Shown here: in pieces, positions 53,086 to 64,000 of the stretch | Layout of the letters: each line of letters opens with the position of its first letter | How positions within the stretch are numbered: the stretch's first letter is position 1 | Assembly (NCBI GenBank): GCA_965153355.1 | Contig: OZ231126.1 | Span: 104,718,001 to 104,782,000, forward strand | Direction: 5' to 3' | Length of the DNA stretch: 64,000 nucleotides | Source: Flaccisagitta enflata | Taxonomy: Eukaryota; Chaetognatha; Sagittoidea; Aphragmophora | Program-made: the position numbers and the translations under genes | Notes under the pieces: model-generated | What the model was told of the DNA's origin: nothing | Databases searched by the model: none | What the model saw: only the letters and a program-made list of their open reading frames with translations

Positions 53086-53429
53086 TACTCAAACAAATGC
53101 CATTTCTTAACAAAAAAAGATAGAATTACCAAATTGGCGCTAAAAAAAGTATTTCTAAAAGACTTTAAAATGGTTTAAGATCTTAATTAGTTTCTTAAAG
53201 ACTGTATGGCTAAATGAGGTATTTAAAAGAGCGTCTTTTTTTTGTTTTTGTTTGCATGGTAGCGCACCCACCTTTAAAAATCTAGGCAAAATTGTTCGTT
53301 TTTGCCACTCTGCACTGTATCTCCATCATGTAATTACCAGTAACGGCGGCTGTCGCCATGAGGAAAAAAGTTGTAAGCATTAGTCATTTTTCAACAAGCT
53401 TTCATTTTCAGTCACTGCAAATCTTTTTA
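53086..53429. other. No gene recognised
   Basis: AT-rich unique DNA. Only short frames. Confidence 0.4.
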
Positions 53430-53972
53430 CCGGGTGGACATAAAAAAGGTAGCTCTTTATCTGAATAAAACAAAAACTGTCTTTAAATGTTTATTATGTA
53501 AATGTTTGAAATAATGAATCTCTGAATTTGTATATACAATTAAAATATACAAATTCAAATTATGTATGATAAACCAAAACAATTTTTTCTGAGCATTATT
53601 GCTTGTTTATAGTTGAAAGTGATAATTAATTATTATTAGTGTTTTGGATGTGCATTTTGTTTTTTACTTAAAAAGGATTGATTCTTATAGTTTCCTAAGA
53701 CCTACTTTTATTCAACTATCATCATTCAAAAGTAAATTTTATTAAAATCATTGATTTTCAGTCAAATTTAAGCAAAATTTTTTAAGTGGTCCCTAATTCA
53801 ATTAAGTTTTTTGAAAATGAAATGAAAAATATTGATACTCATATAAAATGTTCATAATGGAACATGTAGGCCACAATCATATCTAGGTAGCGAATAAAGA
53901 ATTTTTTACTTAGGAGAAATTTTTAAAGTAATATTAAAAAAATTAAAAGCTACCTTTTTAAAGACCACCCGT
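53430..53972. mobile_element. TA-flanked MITE, CCGGGTGG family
   Basis: A 543-bp element. The left end is CCGGGTGGACATAAAAAAGG and the right end complements it, with AGCTACC/GGTAGCT continuing inward. TA lies outside both ends (53428-53429, 53973-53974). Same outer eight bases as the element at 437-1079; interiors differ. No transposase. Confidence 0.8.
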
Positions 53973-54034
53973 TATTTGTTAGATCAAATCAAGAGCAATT
54001 GTATGTATTGATTGCACTGGAAATCAGAGAAAAA

Positions 54035-54480
54035 TAGGCCTGATCTAAATGAGCTAGATGAGCTAAAATGCTCAAAATCATTCAATCAGCTAACCAGCTA
54101 AGCTTATTGACATACTTTCTTGTATTTGCATGCTCACATCAAAACATTCATTTATTCCATTAAAAATTAGAAAAAAAAAGACTGAGCTAAATGAGCTAAG
54201 AGAGCTAGAATACTTAAAAACACCCTCACAAATGAGCAGCTCTGCTCACTGACATGCTTTCTTGTATTTGCATGCTCAAATATGTATCAAAACATTTATT
54301 CATTTTTTGCATTTTAAATCAGAAAATCTGTCTGAGCTAAATAAGATAAATGAGCTAAAATGCTCAAAAACACACTCACAGATGAGCAGTTATGCTCATA
54401 AACATGTTTTTTTTTTTAATTTGCATGTTCAAACAAACTTGAATACACTCCTTTATTGATCCTACTTAAAATCACAAAAA
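54035..54480. repeat. Three ~140-bp tandem units
   Basis: Each unit contains GAGCTAAATGAGCTAAAATG, a CACTCACA(A/G)ATGAGCAG word, ATTTGCATGCTCAAA and an A-rich end. Well diverged. Downstream to 54815 nothing further is recognised. Confidence 0.75.
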
Positions 54481-54821
54481 AATCGAAAAAAAAAAATTCA
54501 ATTTGAATTTTTCATAAATAGATCTTTAAAAATTCATAACGCGTAAAATATTTGCCGTAGAGCATTCTGCTTGGCGCCAAATGAAAGAGAATTATCAAAT
54601 TTACCTACCCTATTAATTTCATTGGAGGACTCATTTGGTCGATCGAGACCCTCTACTTTCCCATAAGAAAATGAAAACCTTGTTTCTCTTGAATATGTCA
54701 AAAAGTCAAAGACTGACTTCGACTTTTTTCCCTACAAGTTTAGTATTATGCTACCGGTGCTTGCGATGATGATTCGTCACATGGAGAAAAAAAATTTTTG
54801 GGTTTGCTTTGAAGGCATGAA

Positions 54822-55016
54822 GAAGAAAAAGAAGAAGAAAAAGAAGAAGAAGAAGAAGAAGAAGAAGAAGAAGAAGAAGAAGAAGAAGAAGAAGAAGAAG
54901 AAGAAGAAGAAGATGAAGTGGAAAAAGAAGAAGAAGAAGAAGAAGAAGAAGAGGAAAAAGAAGAAGAGGAAGAAGAAGAAGAAAAAGAAGAAGAAGAAGA
55001 AGAAGAAGAAGAAGAC
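54822..55016. repeat. (GAA)n tract
   Basis: About 195 bp of AAG triplets with few interruptions. Open frames on both strands are artefacts. A second short GAA run lies at 55226-55260. Confidence 0.95.
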
Positions 55017-55351
55017 GCAACAGCTGCGAGGAGGAGTTTGGTTGAGAAGCACTCTTGAAAAAACATAGGAAGAAGTGTTTGTGTGGCAAGCCAGCCCCAC
55101 CCAGGGTTAGCAGGGGGAAAAAAACCTTGACCAAACCAGAATAGGGAAAAGTTCTCAGCGCAACCAACAAGTCAAGACACCTGAGGAAAGCCTGTAAAGG
55201 TGGGGGGGATGTTGGCTCGAAATACGGAAGAAGGAGAAGAAGAAGAAGAAGAAGAAGAAGTTTCTATGTAATTAGTCTACGACATTTTTCCTGTCACATA
55301 GAATATCTTGATCAGTTTGACACGCACAGACTAAAAGAAAAACCCATTTTT

Positions 55352-55472
55352 AGGTGCGACAAAGCACCTCTATAACTGGCTGTGTCCGTTGGTCTGTCTG
55401 TCTGTCTGTTGGTTGGTAACGCATTCGTTCGACAATCCACACCGTCGCACCTATTGGCCTACTTGGCCTTGT
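55352..55472 (-). mobile_element. ACAAGGCC-hairpin family, copy 11
   Basis: Minus strand. Head ACAAGGCCAAGTAGGCCAAT, CAACAGACAGACAGACC tract, CCAGTTATAGAGGTGC, loop TTTGTC, GCACCT, AAAAATGGG. Same subfamily as copy 1 (8418-8550). Confidence 0.75.
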
Positions 55473-55578
55473 TTGATAAAAATCACAGAGAAAGTTGTAC
55501 TTGACAATTAGGCATCCCACCTTTAAGGTAAAGAATAAGTTGGTCCCCACAAATGCCTTCTAGTGAAGCTTAACTGAA

Positions 55579-55795
<217 letters not shown>

Positions 55796-55956
55796 AGGAT
55801 ATGAAGGAGACACTAAAAAAACGCGGAGGTGGCAAAAAGTTCCAGAGGCGGAACCGAAGCCGGAGCTTTTATCCGTCAAAAGGTGGGGCGTTGAGCCGGA
55901 ATTGGGGGGCAGGGGGAATGGTGAGACGCGGAATGGAATGGAGCCGGTACTGCCTC

Positions 55957-58029
55957 TCAACCATGTTTATCATCCAATTGCAAATCAAACTGGATACCAT
56001 CCCTATCGCAATGATTGAGAAGAACATCATCGACCCTAATTTGCCCTACAAGCGATGAAAATGGCACAGGTGAGGATGGAGGAGTGAATTGAGGACAATT
56101 GATGTATGACATAGGGGCAGGGTCAGTAAAAAAAGTAAAAGCTGGGGGTGGGGTGGTAGCTTGGGTTGTTGGGGTGATAGGGTTACTTTTATTCAAAAGT
56201 TCAGCAGTGTCATTATTGCACACATCATAAGGCGATGTAATGCCATATGAACAAGTCAAATCTTCACCAGTCACCAACTCTCTTCTTTCTATCTCCTCCA
56301 ACAATTCCTTCATATCATAACATTCAGCATCGAATTGCTCTGAATCCGTAGAATGACACACCATCTCCCCAAGAATAGATAAAGAACTCAAAGATTAAGC
56401 TTCCATCAAGTTATTGACAACAGGAACTGAAATTGGAGTAGTGTGACCATCTGAAGTCTTTTCTCTACCATCTGGGAAGGATAGAGATGGGATAAAAATG
56501 TGGCCCGAGTCAGCAGCATTTAGATAAGAACCATCATAAAGACTTAAGAGACTTTGACCATTGTCGAAGAAATTATCCACATACCCCTCCACCATGGTAA
56601 TCGAATTAGGCTTAAGTTGATACTCTTGAAGCAGTCTAACTGAATTATGATTATGGCATTGTCTTTTGTATTCCCGTCTGTATTTTGGAGCTGTTGAGAG
56701 ACGTCAACGTTTGTATTCAGAAATGGACAAAAATGGCAAGGATTTGGTAAAGATGATGTCACTGCCGTTGTGAAATAATCTCTTTCCCATTTCTAATGAC
56801 AGATGGTGCTTGTTGCTTTGAAGTATGTCATTACCGATGATTAAGTGTGGAACGTCGCAAACGAAGAAGAAATTTTTCATCTGGCCTGGATGGAAATTTG
56901 ATTTGAGTTCAACCTTATGGGTAATGACAGTGGTACCTCCAACGGTTGATCCAATTCAATCAAAGGTAAACCAGACACCAATTTAGGACTAACCGCACTG
57001 ACGTCTGCCCGAGAGTCACATAATGCGGTAAAAAGATGAGAATTTTGCATGCAATCTTGGTTGATGATGAGATATTCAATGTTGGGCAATTAGATGACAA
57101 GTGATGATAAGAGTCAGAATTGGTTACCCGCCTCCTCTTCCCCTTCCACCTCCATCATCACCTCCCTCTCACCCACCTTCTCAGGAATGAATTTTTTCTC
57201 CTCTTTAATTTTAGCAGATTGGGTGTGGAGATGTGGATGTCGTCATCCACTCAGATACTCGTTGGGGGGGGGTCAAATTGTTAAGGCGGCCTGTTGAAAT
57301 GGCAGACAAATTGCTTAGAGGCCTACCTTGGGCCGTTGGAGCAGAAAACAGCCCTGTCCAACCCTGATGAACAGGTTGGTGTGAATGGTTTTGCTTAATA
57401 GCAGCCTCCTGAACTTCATTCGCTGCCACAGTCACATCACCTTCCTTGCCTCCACCATTATTTCTTCCCCCTCTTCCTCCTCCTCCTCCTCTTTATCCTC
57501 TTCCCCCTCCTCTCCCACCCTTTCCACCACCACCTCCATCATTCTGCTGCTGCTGCTGCTGATTCTGGGCTGCTGCTTATTTGGCTGCTGCCTATTCTGC
57601 TGCTGATTCTGCTGTTGCTGTTGCTGCTGCTGTTGTTGCTCCCGTTGCTGTTAATTTTGCAGCTTCCGCAGTTTTTTAAGCCTGAGTTTTAGACAACTCC
57701 TGCTGCGGTTGCTGTTGATTTTGCTGCTGCTGCTGTTTCTGTTGACCAACTGACTGATTCACTTTCTTACCACCCACAGCAGATTCTTGATTTTGATTTC
57801 CCTTCCCTTCAGTTGGCTTTGCCTGGTTCCACATTTTTATTATGTCAAGGGTGGATTCCCTAGCAATGGCTTCTTGCAAGATGACGTTCATGTCCTTGGT
57901 TATGAGCCATTTTTGAAGCAGCATCCTCTTCTTCTCATAACGCTGAAAACCTTTGAAGAACAGAAGATTGTTCTGGATGGGTGTATCTTCCAACGGTGAA
58001 AGTTTCCAATGGTGAAAATTTTTTCCCAA
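55957..58029 (-). pseudogene. Ty3-like gag-protease remnant
   Basis: Read on the minus strand, 58029-57676 has the end of a Ty3-type gag (MNVILQEAIARESTLDII), then a Gln-rich and Gly/Arg-rich stretch (57675-57440) in place of a zinc knuckle. A linker (57435-57211) follows. The protease at 57089-56877 has FTALCDSRADVSAVS, where the expected Asp-Thr/Ser-Gly is changed to D-S-R. A later PHLIIGNDIL motif, and in other frames LKPNSITMVEGYV and VVNNLMEA, are typical of the segment between protease and RT. Several frameshifts and stops break it, and no RT follows. Unrelated in sequence to the 25-40 kb element. Confidence 0.7.
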
Positions 58030-58154
58030 CCGATCGGCCCAATGGTGAAAAAATTTTTTTCACTGTACCGACAATTTTGATGATTCTGATATTGAAATTT
58101 TACCATATAGAATGAGCTTTATGGTGAAAAGTTTACAGATAGAATTGATAAAAG

Positions 58155-58203
58155 CAAAGGGAGGAGGGAAAGGAGGAAGGGAGGAAGGAAAGAAAATAGA
58201 AAA

Positions 58204-58293
<90 letters not shown>
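58155..58293. repeat. (GA)n and GGAAG tract
   Basis: Purine tract of GGAGGAAGG then GA dinucleotides. Confidence 0.9.
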
Positions 58294-58893
58294 TGTTTTT
58301 TTTTTCAAATGAAACAAAAAATGAGACACAACTCAAAAATGAATTGATGAAATCAAATTCTGAAAAAAAAAACACTCAAAAGAATATGTTTTTGCATTGA
58401 GAGAGAGTGTTTTTTTCAAATGAAATAAAAAATGAGACATAAATAAACAAGGCCAACACCTATAAGTCGCGTGCGAGATTTACAGGGTAAGAAAGACTTA
58501 GAATGACTTAGAATGACTTAGAATGACTTAAAATGTCCAAAAAGGACTTAAGATGACTAAAAAACCTAATGACCAAAAATGACTTAGAATAACTTAAAAT
58601 GACTTGGAATGACTTAAAATGACTTAGAATGACTCAAAATGACTTAGAATAACTATTAATGACTAAAAAAAACTTGAAATGACCTAAGAGTTGACGTTAT
58701 ATTACAAAAAAAGTAAAGTGTGACGGACGGACCGACAGATGGACGGACGGACCAACCGACGGACGGACGGACCGACGGACGGACTGACAAAGCGGGGTGT
58801 AGAGTCGCGTGCACGCGACTAAAAATGAATTGATGAGATCAATTTCTGAAATAAAAAAAAACACTCAAAAGAATATGTTTTAGCATTGATTCA
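58289..58893. repeat. Local duplication, second copy carrying an insertion
   Basis: 58289-58400 and 58401-58439 plus 58821-58893 are copies of one ~110-bp sequence (GTGTTTTTTTTCAAATGAAA ... CACTCAAAAGAATATG). In the second copy CAACTC is replaced by 381 bases holding the ACAAGGCC-hairpin element. Confidence 0.85.
58447..58820 (+). mobile_element. ACAAGGCC-hairpin family, copy 12 (complete)
   Basis: Head ACAAGGCCAACACCTATAAG followed by TCGCGTGCGAGA. The body is a 10-bp TGACTTAGAA-type repeat (58490-58685), then GACGGACGGACCAACCGACG. The 3' end is GTAGAGTCGCG (stem 58803-58809), loop TGCA, CGCGACT (58814-58820) and AAAAATG. The unoccupied site is present next door at 58321-58340. Confidence 0.8.
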
Positions 58894-59470
58894 TGCCAAT
58901 TTTAGCATCGGGTCTCAAGTTGTATCCTTTAGAAGTCAAACCCTGATATTGCTTCTTATTGTTTTGATCAACAATCTAAACCAAACTACTTCCTATCTGG
59001 TTTGCAGTTTTTTTCAGCTTTCAATGACAAAAGTGGATTTTCCTCTTGTTTTTTAGATATACCACGCGTATATAAAAAAAAGACGCACTTTTAAATGGCT
59101 CATTTAGCTATAAAAATTCAAAGAAACCAATTAGAATCTTAGACCATTTTAAAGCCTTTTGAAAGTACTTTCATTTGGCGCCAATCTGGTATTTCTATCT
59201 TTTTTCGTTTAGAAATGGCATAAGTTTGAGTAAAAATGCTGCCTGTTTCAGTTTCGCAATCCCTATATAAAATGTGCATTTTAGCAAAATAGTGCTTTTC
59301 TTTGCAGAGCTCTAGCTCCTAAACCATTTTAGATACAGGCCTGGGGTTGGTCTAGAATGAAAGATTTTTTGAAAATCTTTAAAAATGACTTAGTTGAAAA
59401 TGGTCAAACCTTTTGAGCAGTCAAATCAAAAATTACAGTGGTTGACTATTCGTAATGACAATGAGAAGGC
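58894..59470. repeat. Old dispersed repeats, no gene
   Basis: 59278-59400 is the inverted relative of 52590-52720 (shared GACCAACCCCAGG and AAGATTTTCAAAAA words, ~80% by eye), and 59150-59230 shares words with 48930-49080. No coding region. Confidence 0.6.
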
Positions 59471-59471
59471 G

Positions 59472-60218
59472 CACAGTTGCTCCAAATCACCACCTATCAA
59501 GTATAATTACCCATCTCAACTCCAGCACCCCCAAACTACCCCTTTCCACCCACACAGTTGCTTTAAATCACCACCTATCCAGTATAATTACCCATCTCAA
59601 CTCCAGCACCCCCAAACTACCCCTTTCCACCCACACAGTTGCTCTAAATCACCACCTATCAAGTATAATTACCCATCTCAACTCCAGCACCCCCAAACCA
59701 CCCCTTTCCACCCACACAGTTGCTCTAAATCACCACCTATCAAGTATAATTACCCATCTCAACTCCAGCACCCCCAAACCACCCCTTTCCACCCACACAG
59801 TTGCTCTAAATCACCACCTATCAAGTATAATTACCCATCTCAACTCCAGCACCCCCAAACCACCCCTTTCCACCCACACAGTTGCTCTAAATCACCACCT
59901 ATCAAGTATAATTACCCATCTCAACTCCAGCACCCCCAAACCACCCCTTTCCACCCACACAGTTGCTCTAAATCACCACCTATCAAGTATAAAAACCCAT
60001 CTCAACTCCAGCACCCCCAAACCACCCCTTTCCACCCACACAGTTGCTCTAAATCACCACCTATCAAGTATAATTACCCATCTTAACTCCAGCACCCCCA
60101 AACCACCCCTTTCCACCCACACAGTTGCTCAAAATCACCACCTATCAAGTATAATTACCCATCTCAACTCCAGCACCCCCAAACCACCCCTTTCCACCCA
60201 AACAGTTGCTCTAAATCA
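59472..60218. repeat. 81-bp minisatellite, nine copies
   Basis: Units start CACAGTTGCTCTAAATCACC and end CCCCTTTCCACC, nearly identical throughout. The length is a multiple of three without stops, so frames of 230 and 293 codons exist, the clearest being a 27-residue repeat (SKSPPIKYNYPSQLQHPQ...). No start context or flanking coding sequence supports a gene. From 60219 to 60640 nothing is recognised. Confidence 0.95.
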
Positions 60219-60651
60219 TCATACGCTTAGTTGCCGCTGTCACTCCCACCTCCAAAATTCATTTTTGAACACATTACTTACTGTGACATTAACGCTTAGG
60301 AGTACCATTTCTGCCTTTATTCTATTTGACATCTAAAACAACTCTTTTTATAGACACTTTCCTGAAGATGTTTCTTTTAAACTCATGAAGGGCTGTAATT
60401 ATTTCTTTCTGTTTTTGCATTCTACTGCACATAAATCTAAGTTTTGATTGAATTTCTTCATTATGCAATTGGTATCGTTTTTACAAACAGAAAAAAATGT
60501 TTAAACCGTTCAATTTTTCTTGCATTCTACTGAGCATTGGAAAGATAATATTCTCAAGGGTTTGTGAAGTTCCTCTTAAGAGCATGTGCAAAAGTTTATC
60601 ACTGGGGCATTGGTCCATTCAGACGAAACAATCGTGAAAAACTTGATGATG

Positions 60652-61640
60652 TGTCACATCTTTTCTTGGAACAATTATCTATGGGTTGCCTAACTTAACC
60701 ATACGGCTATAGGACCCATATTAGTCATACATGACAACCATGAAAGGCGTTTGGCTCCTACCTCATTTACATTTGTGTACACAGAGTTGATATGATGACC
60801 TTTGAGAAATTTCATGTTTATTTCCCATGAATTTTGACAATTGTTTTTTTATATCTCCTCAGCCTCTGCTTCACATTTAACGAAATTTTAGGTGAAGAAA
60901 CTACTTAAAATTTTCCTTCAAACAACTTCAATTCCAATCTTGTGCACCTAATACTTTAGGCGCAATGATTGTTTTAAGATTAAAAAATTCTAGATGGATA
61001 ATTTTCAATCTATTTAGGGGTCTGTCACATTTTTTTTTAGAAACACAGTAATTTATAGGTCGCCTAACTTCGCCATATGGCTATAGGGCCCAAATTAGTC
61101 ATTCTTGACAACCATGAAAGGCATTTGGCTCATACCTCATGTACATTTGTGTACACTGAGTTGATATGATGACCTTTGAGAAATTTCATGTTTATTTTCC
61201 ATGAATTAGACAATTGTTTTTTTTTATATCTCCTCAGCCTCTGCTTCAAATCTTACGAAATTTTAGGTGAAAAAACAACTTGAAATTATCTTTCAAACGG
61301 GTCCAATCTCAATCTTGTGCAACAAATACTTTAGGGGCAATGATTTTTTAAAGATTAAAAAATTCCAGATGGTTAATTTTCAGTCTGTTTGGGGGTCCGT
61401 CACATTTTTTTTTTGAAACAAACTTATTTATAAGTCTCCTAACTTCGCCATGCGGCTATAGGACCCAAATTAGTCATACTAGACAACCATGAAAGGCGCT
61501 TGGCTCATACCTCATTTCCCAGCCTCTGCTTCGAATTTTACGAAATTTTAGGTGAAGAAACTACTTAGAATTATTTCAAACGGTTCCAACCCCAATCTTG
61601 TGCATCTAATACTTTAGGTGCAATGATTTTTTAAGGATTA
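60652..61640. repeat. Three tandem ~372-bp units
   Basis: Units start at about 60652, 61024 and 61398 with GTCACATTTTTTTTTTGAAA, and contain CCTAACTTCGCCAT(A/G)(T/C)GGCTATAGG and CTCAGCCTCTGCTTC. The third lacks ~105 bp. Moderately diverged. No gene. Confidence 0.85.
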
Positions 61641-61665
61641 GAGAATATCGATGGTTTTTAGCAAA

Positions 61666-63418
61666 ACAAGGCCAACACCTATAAGTTGCGTGCGAGACAT
61701 AAAAAACTGAATTGACCTGACTCCTTATTGAATCTTTTTAATCAACATGACTGAATAGGGAGAAATATAAGAAATGAATAAAATGATTTAGTTGACTAGA
61801 TTGACTTAAATGAAATGATGAATAAATCAGCTTAATGAGGTATTGGAGGCCATGGAAACCCACCCACTTTTGTAATTGAGTCAAATTAATCAACTCTATC
61901 AACCCAATCAATGAAAAATGACTAAACCAGACTTAGACTAGACATTAACCAGCAGACTTTAACCAGCAGACTTAAACCAGCAGACTCAAACCAGCAGACT
62001 CAAACCAGCAGACTCAAACCAGCAGACTTAAACCAGCAGACTTGAACCAGCAGACTTGAACCAGCAGACTTAAACCAGCAGACTTAAACCAGCAGACTTA
62101 AACCAGCAGACTTAAACCAGCAGACTTAAACCAGCAGACTTAAACCAGCAGACTAAAACCAGCAGACTTAAACCAGCAGACTTAAACCAGCAGACTTAAA
62201 CAAGCAGACTTGAAATGACATAAATGACCAAAACATACCAAAAACATAAATGACCAAAATATACCCAAAAAACATAAATGACCAAAAACCCAAAAAAAGA
62301 CAAAAAGACAAAAACCAAAAAACAAAAAACAGAAAAACAAAAAACTAAAAAATCAAAAAACCAAAAAACTAAAAACCAAAAACCAAAAAACCAAATACCA
62401 AAACCCAAAAACCAAATAACAAAAAACATAAATGACCAAAACAAACAAAAACCAAAAACTAAAAATAAAAAAAGACAAAAAACCAAAAACCAGAAACCAA
62501 AAAAACAAAAAAACATAAATGACCAAAAAACCAAAAACCAAAGAACCAAAAAACATAAATGACCAAAAAACCAAACACCAAAAACAAAAAAAAAACAAAA
62601 ACCAAAAAATTAAAAACTAGGAAAAAAAAACCAAATACCAGGAAACCAAAAAACCAAAAAACCTAAGAAAAACCAAAAACCAGAAACCAAAAAACAAAAA
62701 GCATAATTGACCAAAACCTTCCAAAAAACCATGTTAAAGGACCAAAAAACAAAAAACCAAAAACCAAAAACCAAAAACCAAAAACCAAAAAACAAAAACC
62801 AAAAAACAAAAAACAAAAACCAAAAAACCAAAAATGACCAAAACATACCAAAAAGCCATGTTTAATGACCAAATCTGACCAAAAGACCAAAAAACTAAAA
62901 AAACAAAAAACCAAAAACCAAAAACATAAATGACCAAAACATACCAAAAAAAAACATGTTAAATGACCAAAAACCAAGAAACCAAAAACTAAAAAACCAT
63001 AAACCAAAAACCAAAAAAAAACAAAAAACAAAAACCAAAAACCAAAAAATAAAAACCAAAAACCAAAAAACATAAATGACCAAAACTAACCAAAAAACCA
63101 TGTTAAATGACCAAAAATGACCTGAAATGTCCCAAAATGACATAAAATGACTTAAAACTACTATAAATGCCCAAAAATGACACAAATGACTTTAATGAAC
63201 AAAGTGACGCAAATGACCAAAAATGACCAAAAATGCCCAAAACTGACCAAAAATGACTGAAACCAACCAAAAATGACCAAAAACAACAAAAGAATGACTC
63301 AAAATAACTCCAGACAACCCAAAATGACCAAAAACGACGCAAAAAAACAAAGTGTTACGGACGGACGGACAGACCGCCTAACGGATGGAGCGGGTTGTAG
63401 AGTCGCGTGCACGCGACT
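61666..63418 (+). mobile_element. ACAAGGCC-hairpin family, copy 13 (1.75 kb, repeat-filled)
   Basis: Head ACAAGGCCAACACCTATAAG, as in copy 12. The body is almost entirely simple repeat: ~18 units of AACCAGCAGACTTA (61949-62212), then a long A/C-only CCAAAAAA-type tract with interspersed CATAAATGACC words (62220-63110), and AAATGACC units to 63340. A GACGGACGGACAGACC tract leads to TGTAGAGTCGCG (stem 63401-63407), loop TGCA, CGCGACT (63412-63418) and AAAAATAG. It could be one element expanded internally or two ends of different copies. Confidence 0.6.
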
Positions 63419-64000
63419 AAAAATAGCCCTTGTCTCGGGTTATCTGTTTCTGTTCAAAGCATCAAAATATCCTAATGAAGCTTAATGGAGACCTGAAACT
63501 TTATTAACCTACTTGAATGAAAAAAGAATATAAATTGATACAGCAAAGTTGGTCGTTATACTTTATATGAACCCACTGTGAGGCGATGGATGGGGAGATG
63601 TAGGAAAGATGAAAGAGGAAATTGCTGGACTTGGGTCTGGTGAAGCGAGTGGGGTAGATGTTGTAAAAAATGTGCATTTGCGTCATTGACTTATTTGGTG
63701 AAAATGGATCAGCAAGGCTCTTGCCTATGTAAAAAACTGCCATTCACTTTCATATTTCCTCTCTTGATTGCACTTAAAACATTGTAGAATGTTTTGAGAA
63801 CTGTATTTCTTGTTCTTCTTTTCTGCTAAAGAAGAAGGAGATTCACACTGCAAATCTAAGAAACGCTCATTGGTTGAAAATAAGTGTTACAGTAATATCA
63901 AAATTATGATTGGATATTGATATTGTCAATGTAAGAGAAAGGAGGAAACTTCTTCTTCATCTTTCTCATCCCTTAGTTTTTGCGCCTCTTTTACAACTTC
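63419..64000. other. No gene recognised
   Basis: AT-rich unique DNA. The minus-strand frame 63504-63743 (79 codons) has plausible composition but no recognisable motif. Confidence 0.3.

Noticed and set aside
54746-55170. Poly-Lys, poly-Ser, poly-Phe and poly-Leu frames
   Set aside because: GAA/TTC triplet repeat artefacts on both strands.
59472-60218. CRISPR-like array
   Set aside because: Regular tandem repeat without unique spacers in a eukaryotic context; the same holds for the other arrays in the window.

Overview
The window looks like nuclear DNA from an invertebrate metazoan, AT-rich and dominated by repeats. The evidence is long eukaryotic microsatellites (CT, GA, GAA, GTT, TG), large satellites, LTR and non-LTR retrotransposons, TA-flanked inverted-repeat elements, polypyrimidine-CAG splice-acceptor-like sites, and a primer-binding site complementary to an animal-type tRNA-Leu. 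There is no bacterial operon structure and no recognisable housekeeping gene. Species cannot be named from the sequence. A 10-base N run at 44272-44281 marks an assembly gap.

Layout. 1-8.5 kb: two TA-flanked inverted-repeat elements, an ATT microsatellite, an internally deleted non-LTR retrotransposon (minus strand), and a possible exon of a proline-rich protein broken at a C homopolymer. 8.58-17.06 kb: a complete, very young non-autonomous LTR retrotransposon on the minus strand. It has 530-bp LTRs identical by eye, a GTGAT target duplication and no pol; it carries a 1101-codon ORF whose N-terminus holds two copies of an unfamiliar ~90-residue domain. 17.2-25.06 and 40.05-44.27 kb: one satellite array of ~304-bp and ~600-690-bp units that appears to be an amplified, decayed coding exon. 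This array is split by a ~15-kb Ty3/gypsy-like, env-bearing retroelement (25058-40053).

The ~15-kb element is the richest object here. It has LTRs, a tRNA-Leu primer-binding site, and several ORFs upstream of gag. Some of these are joined by ATGA stop-start overlaps, and the first has no AUG at all. It also has a ZZ-like zinc finger, a CCHC knuckle, protease, RT, RNase H, a ~300-residue extra segment before integrase, three antisense ORFs, and a furin-site, membrane-anchored env-like gene directly behind a strong splice acceptor. The gag-pol part is broken by stops, frameshifts and a foldback insertion. ORF A, the antisense ORFs and env are still open.

44-64 kb is a mosaic of minisatellites and two short dispersed families. 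The first ("ACAAGGCC...hairpin" family) starts with ACAAGGCC, carries GACGGAC-type simple repeats, and ends in a hairpin followed by AAAA(A). Thirteen hairpin copies lie in the window and their stems covary (for example TC/GA, TT/AA, AT/AT, GT/AC). Two comparisons with related, unoccupied sequence support insertion next to an A-run. The second (foldback family) has 34-bp inverted repeats containing a GC-rich hairpin, flanking a minisatellite of small hairpins; one copy has jumped into the pol gene of the large retroelement. A decayed gag-protease remnant of another Ty3-like element lies at 56-58 kb. I consider the covarying-hairpin family and the overlapping-ORF, antisense-coding env retroelement the most likely undescribed systems.
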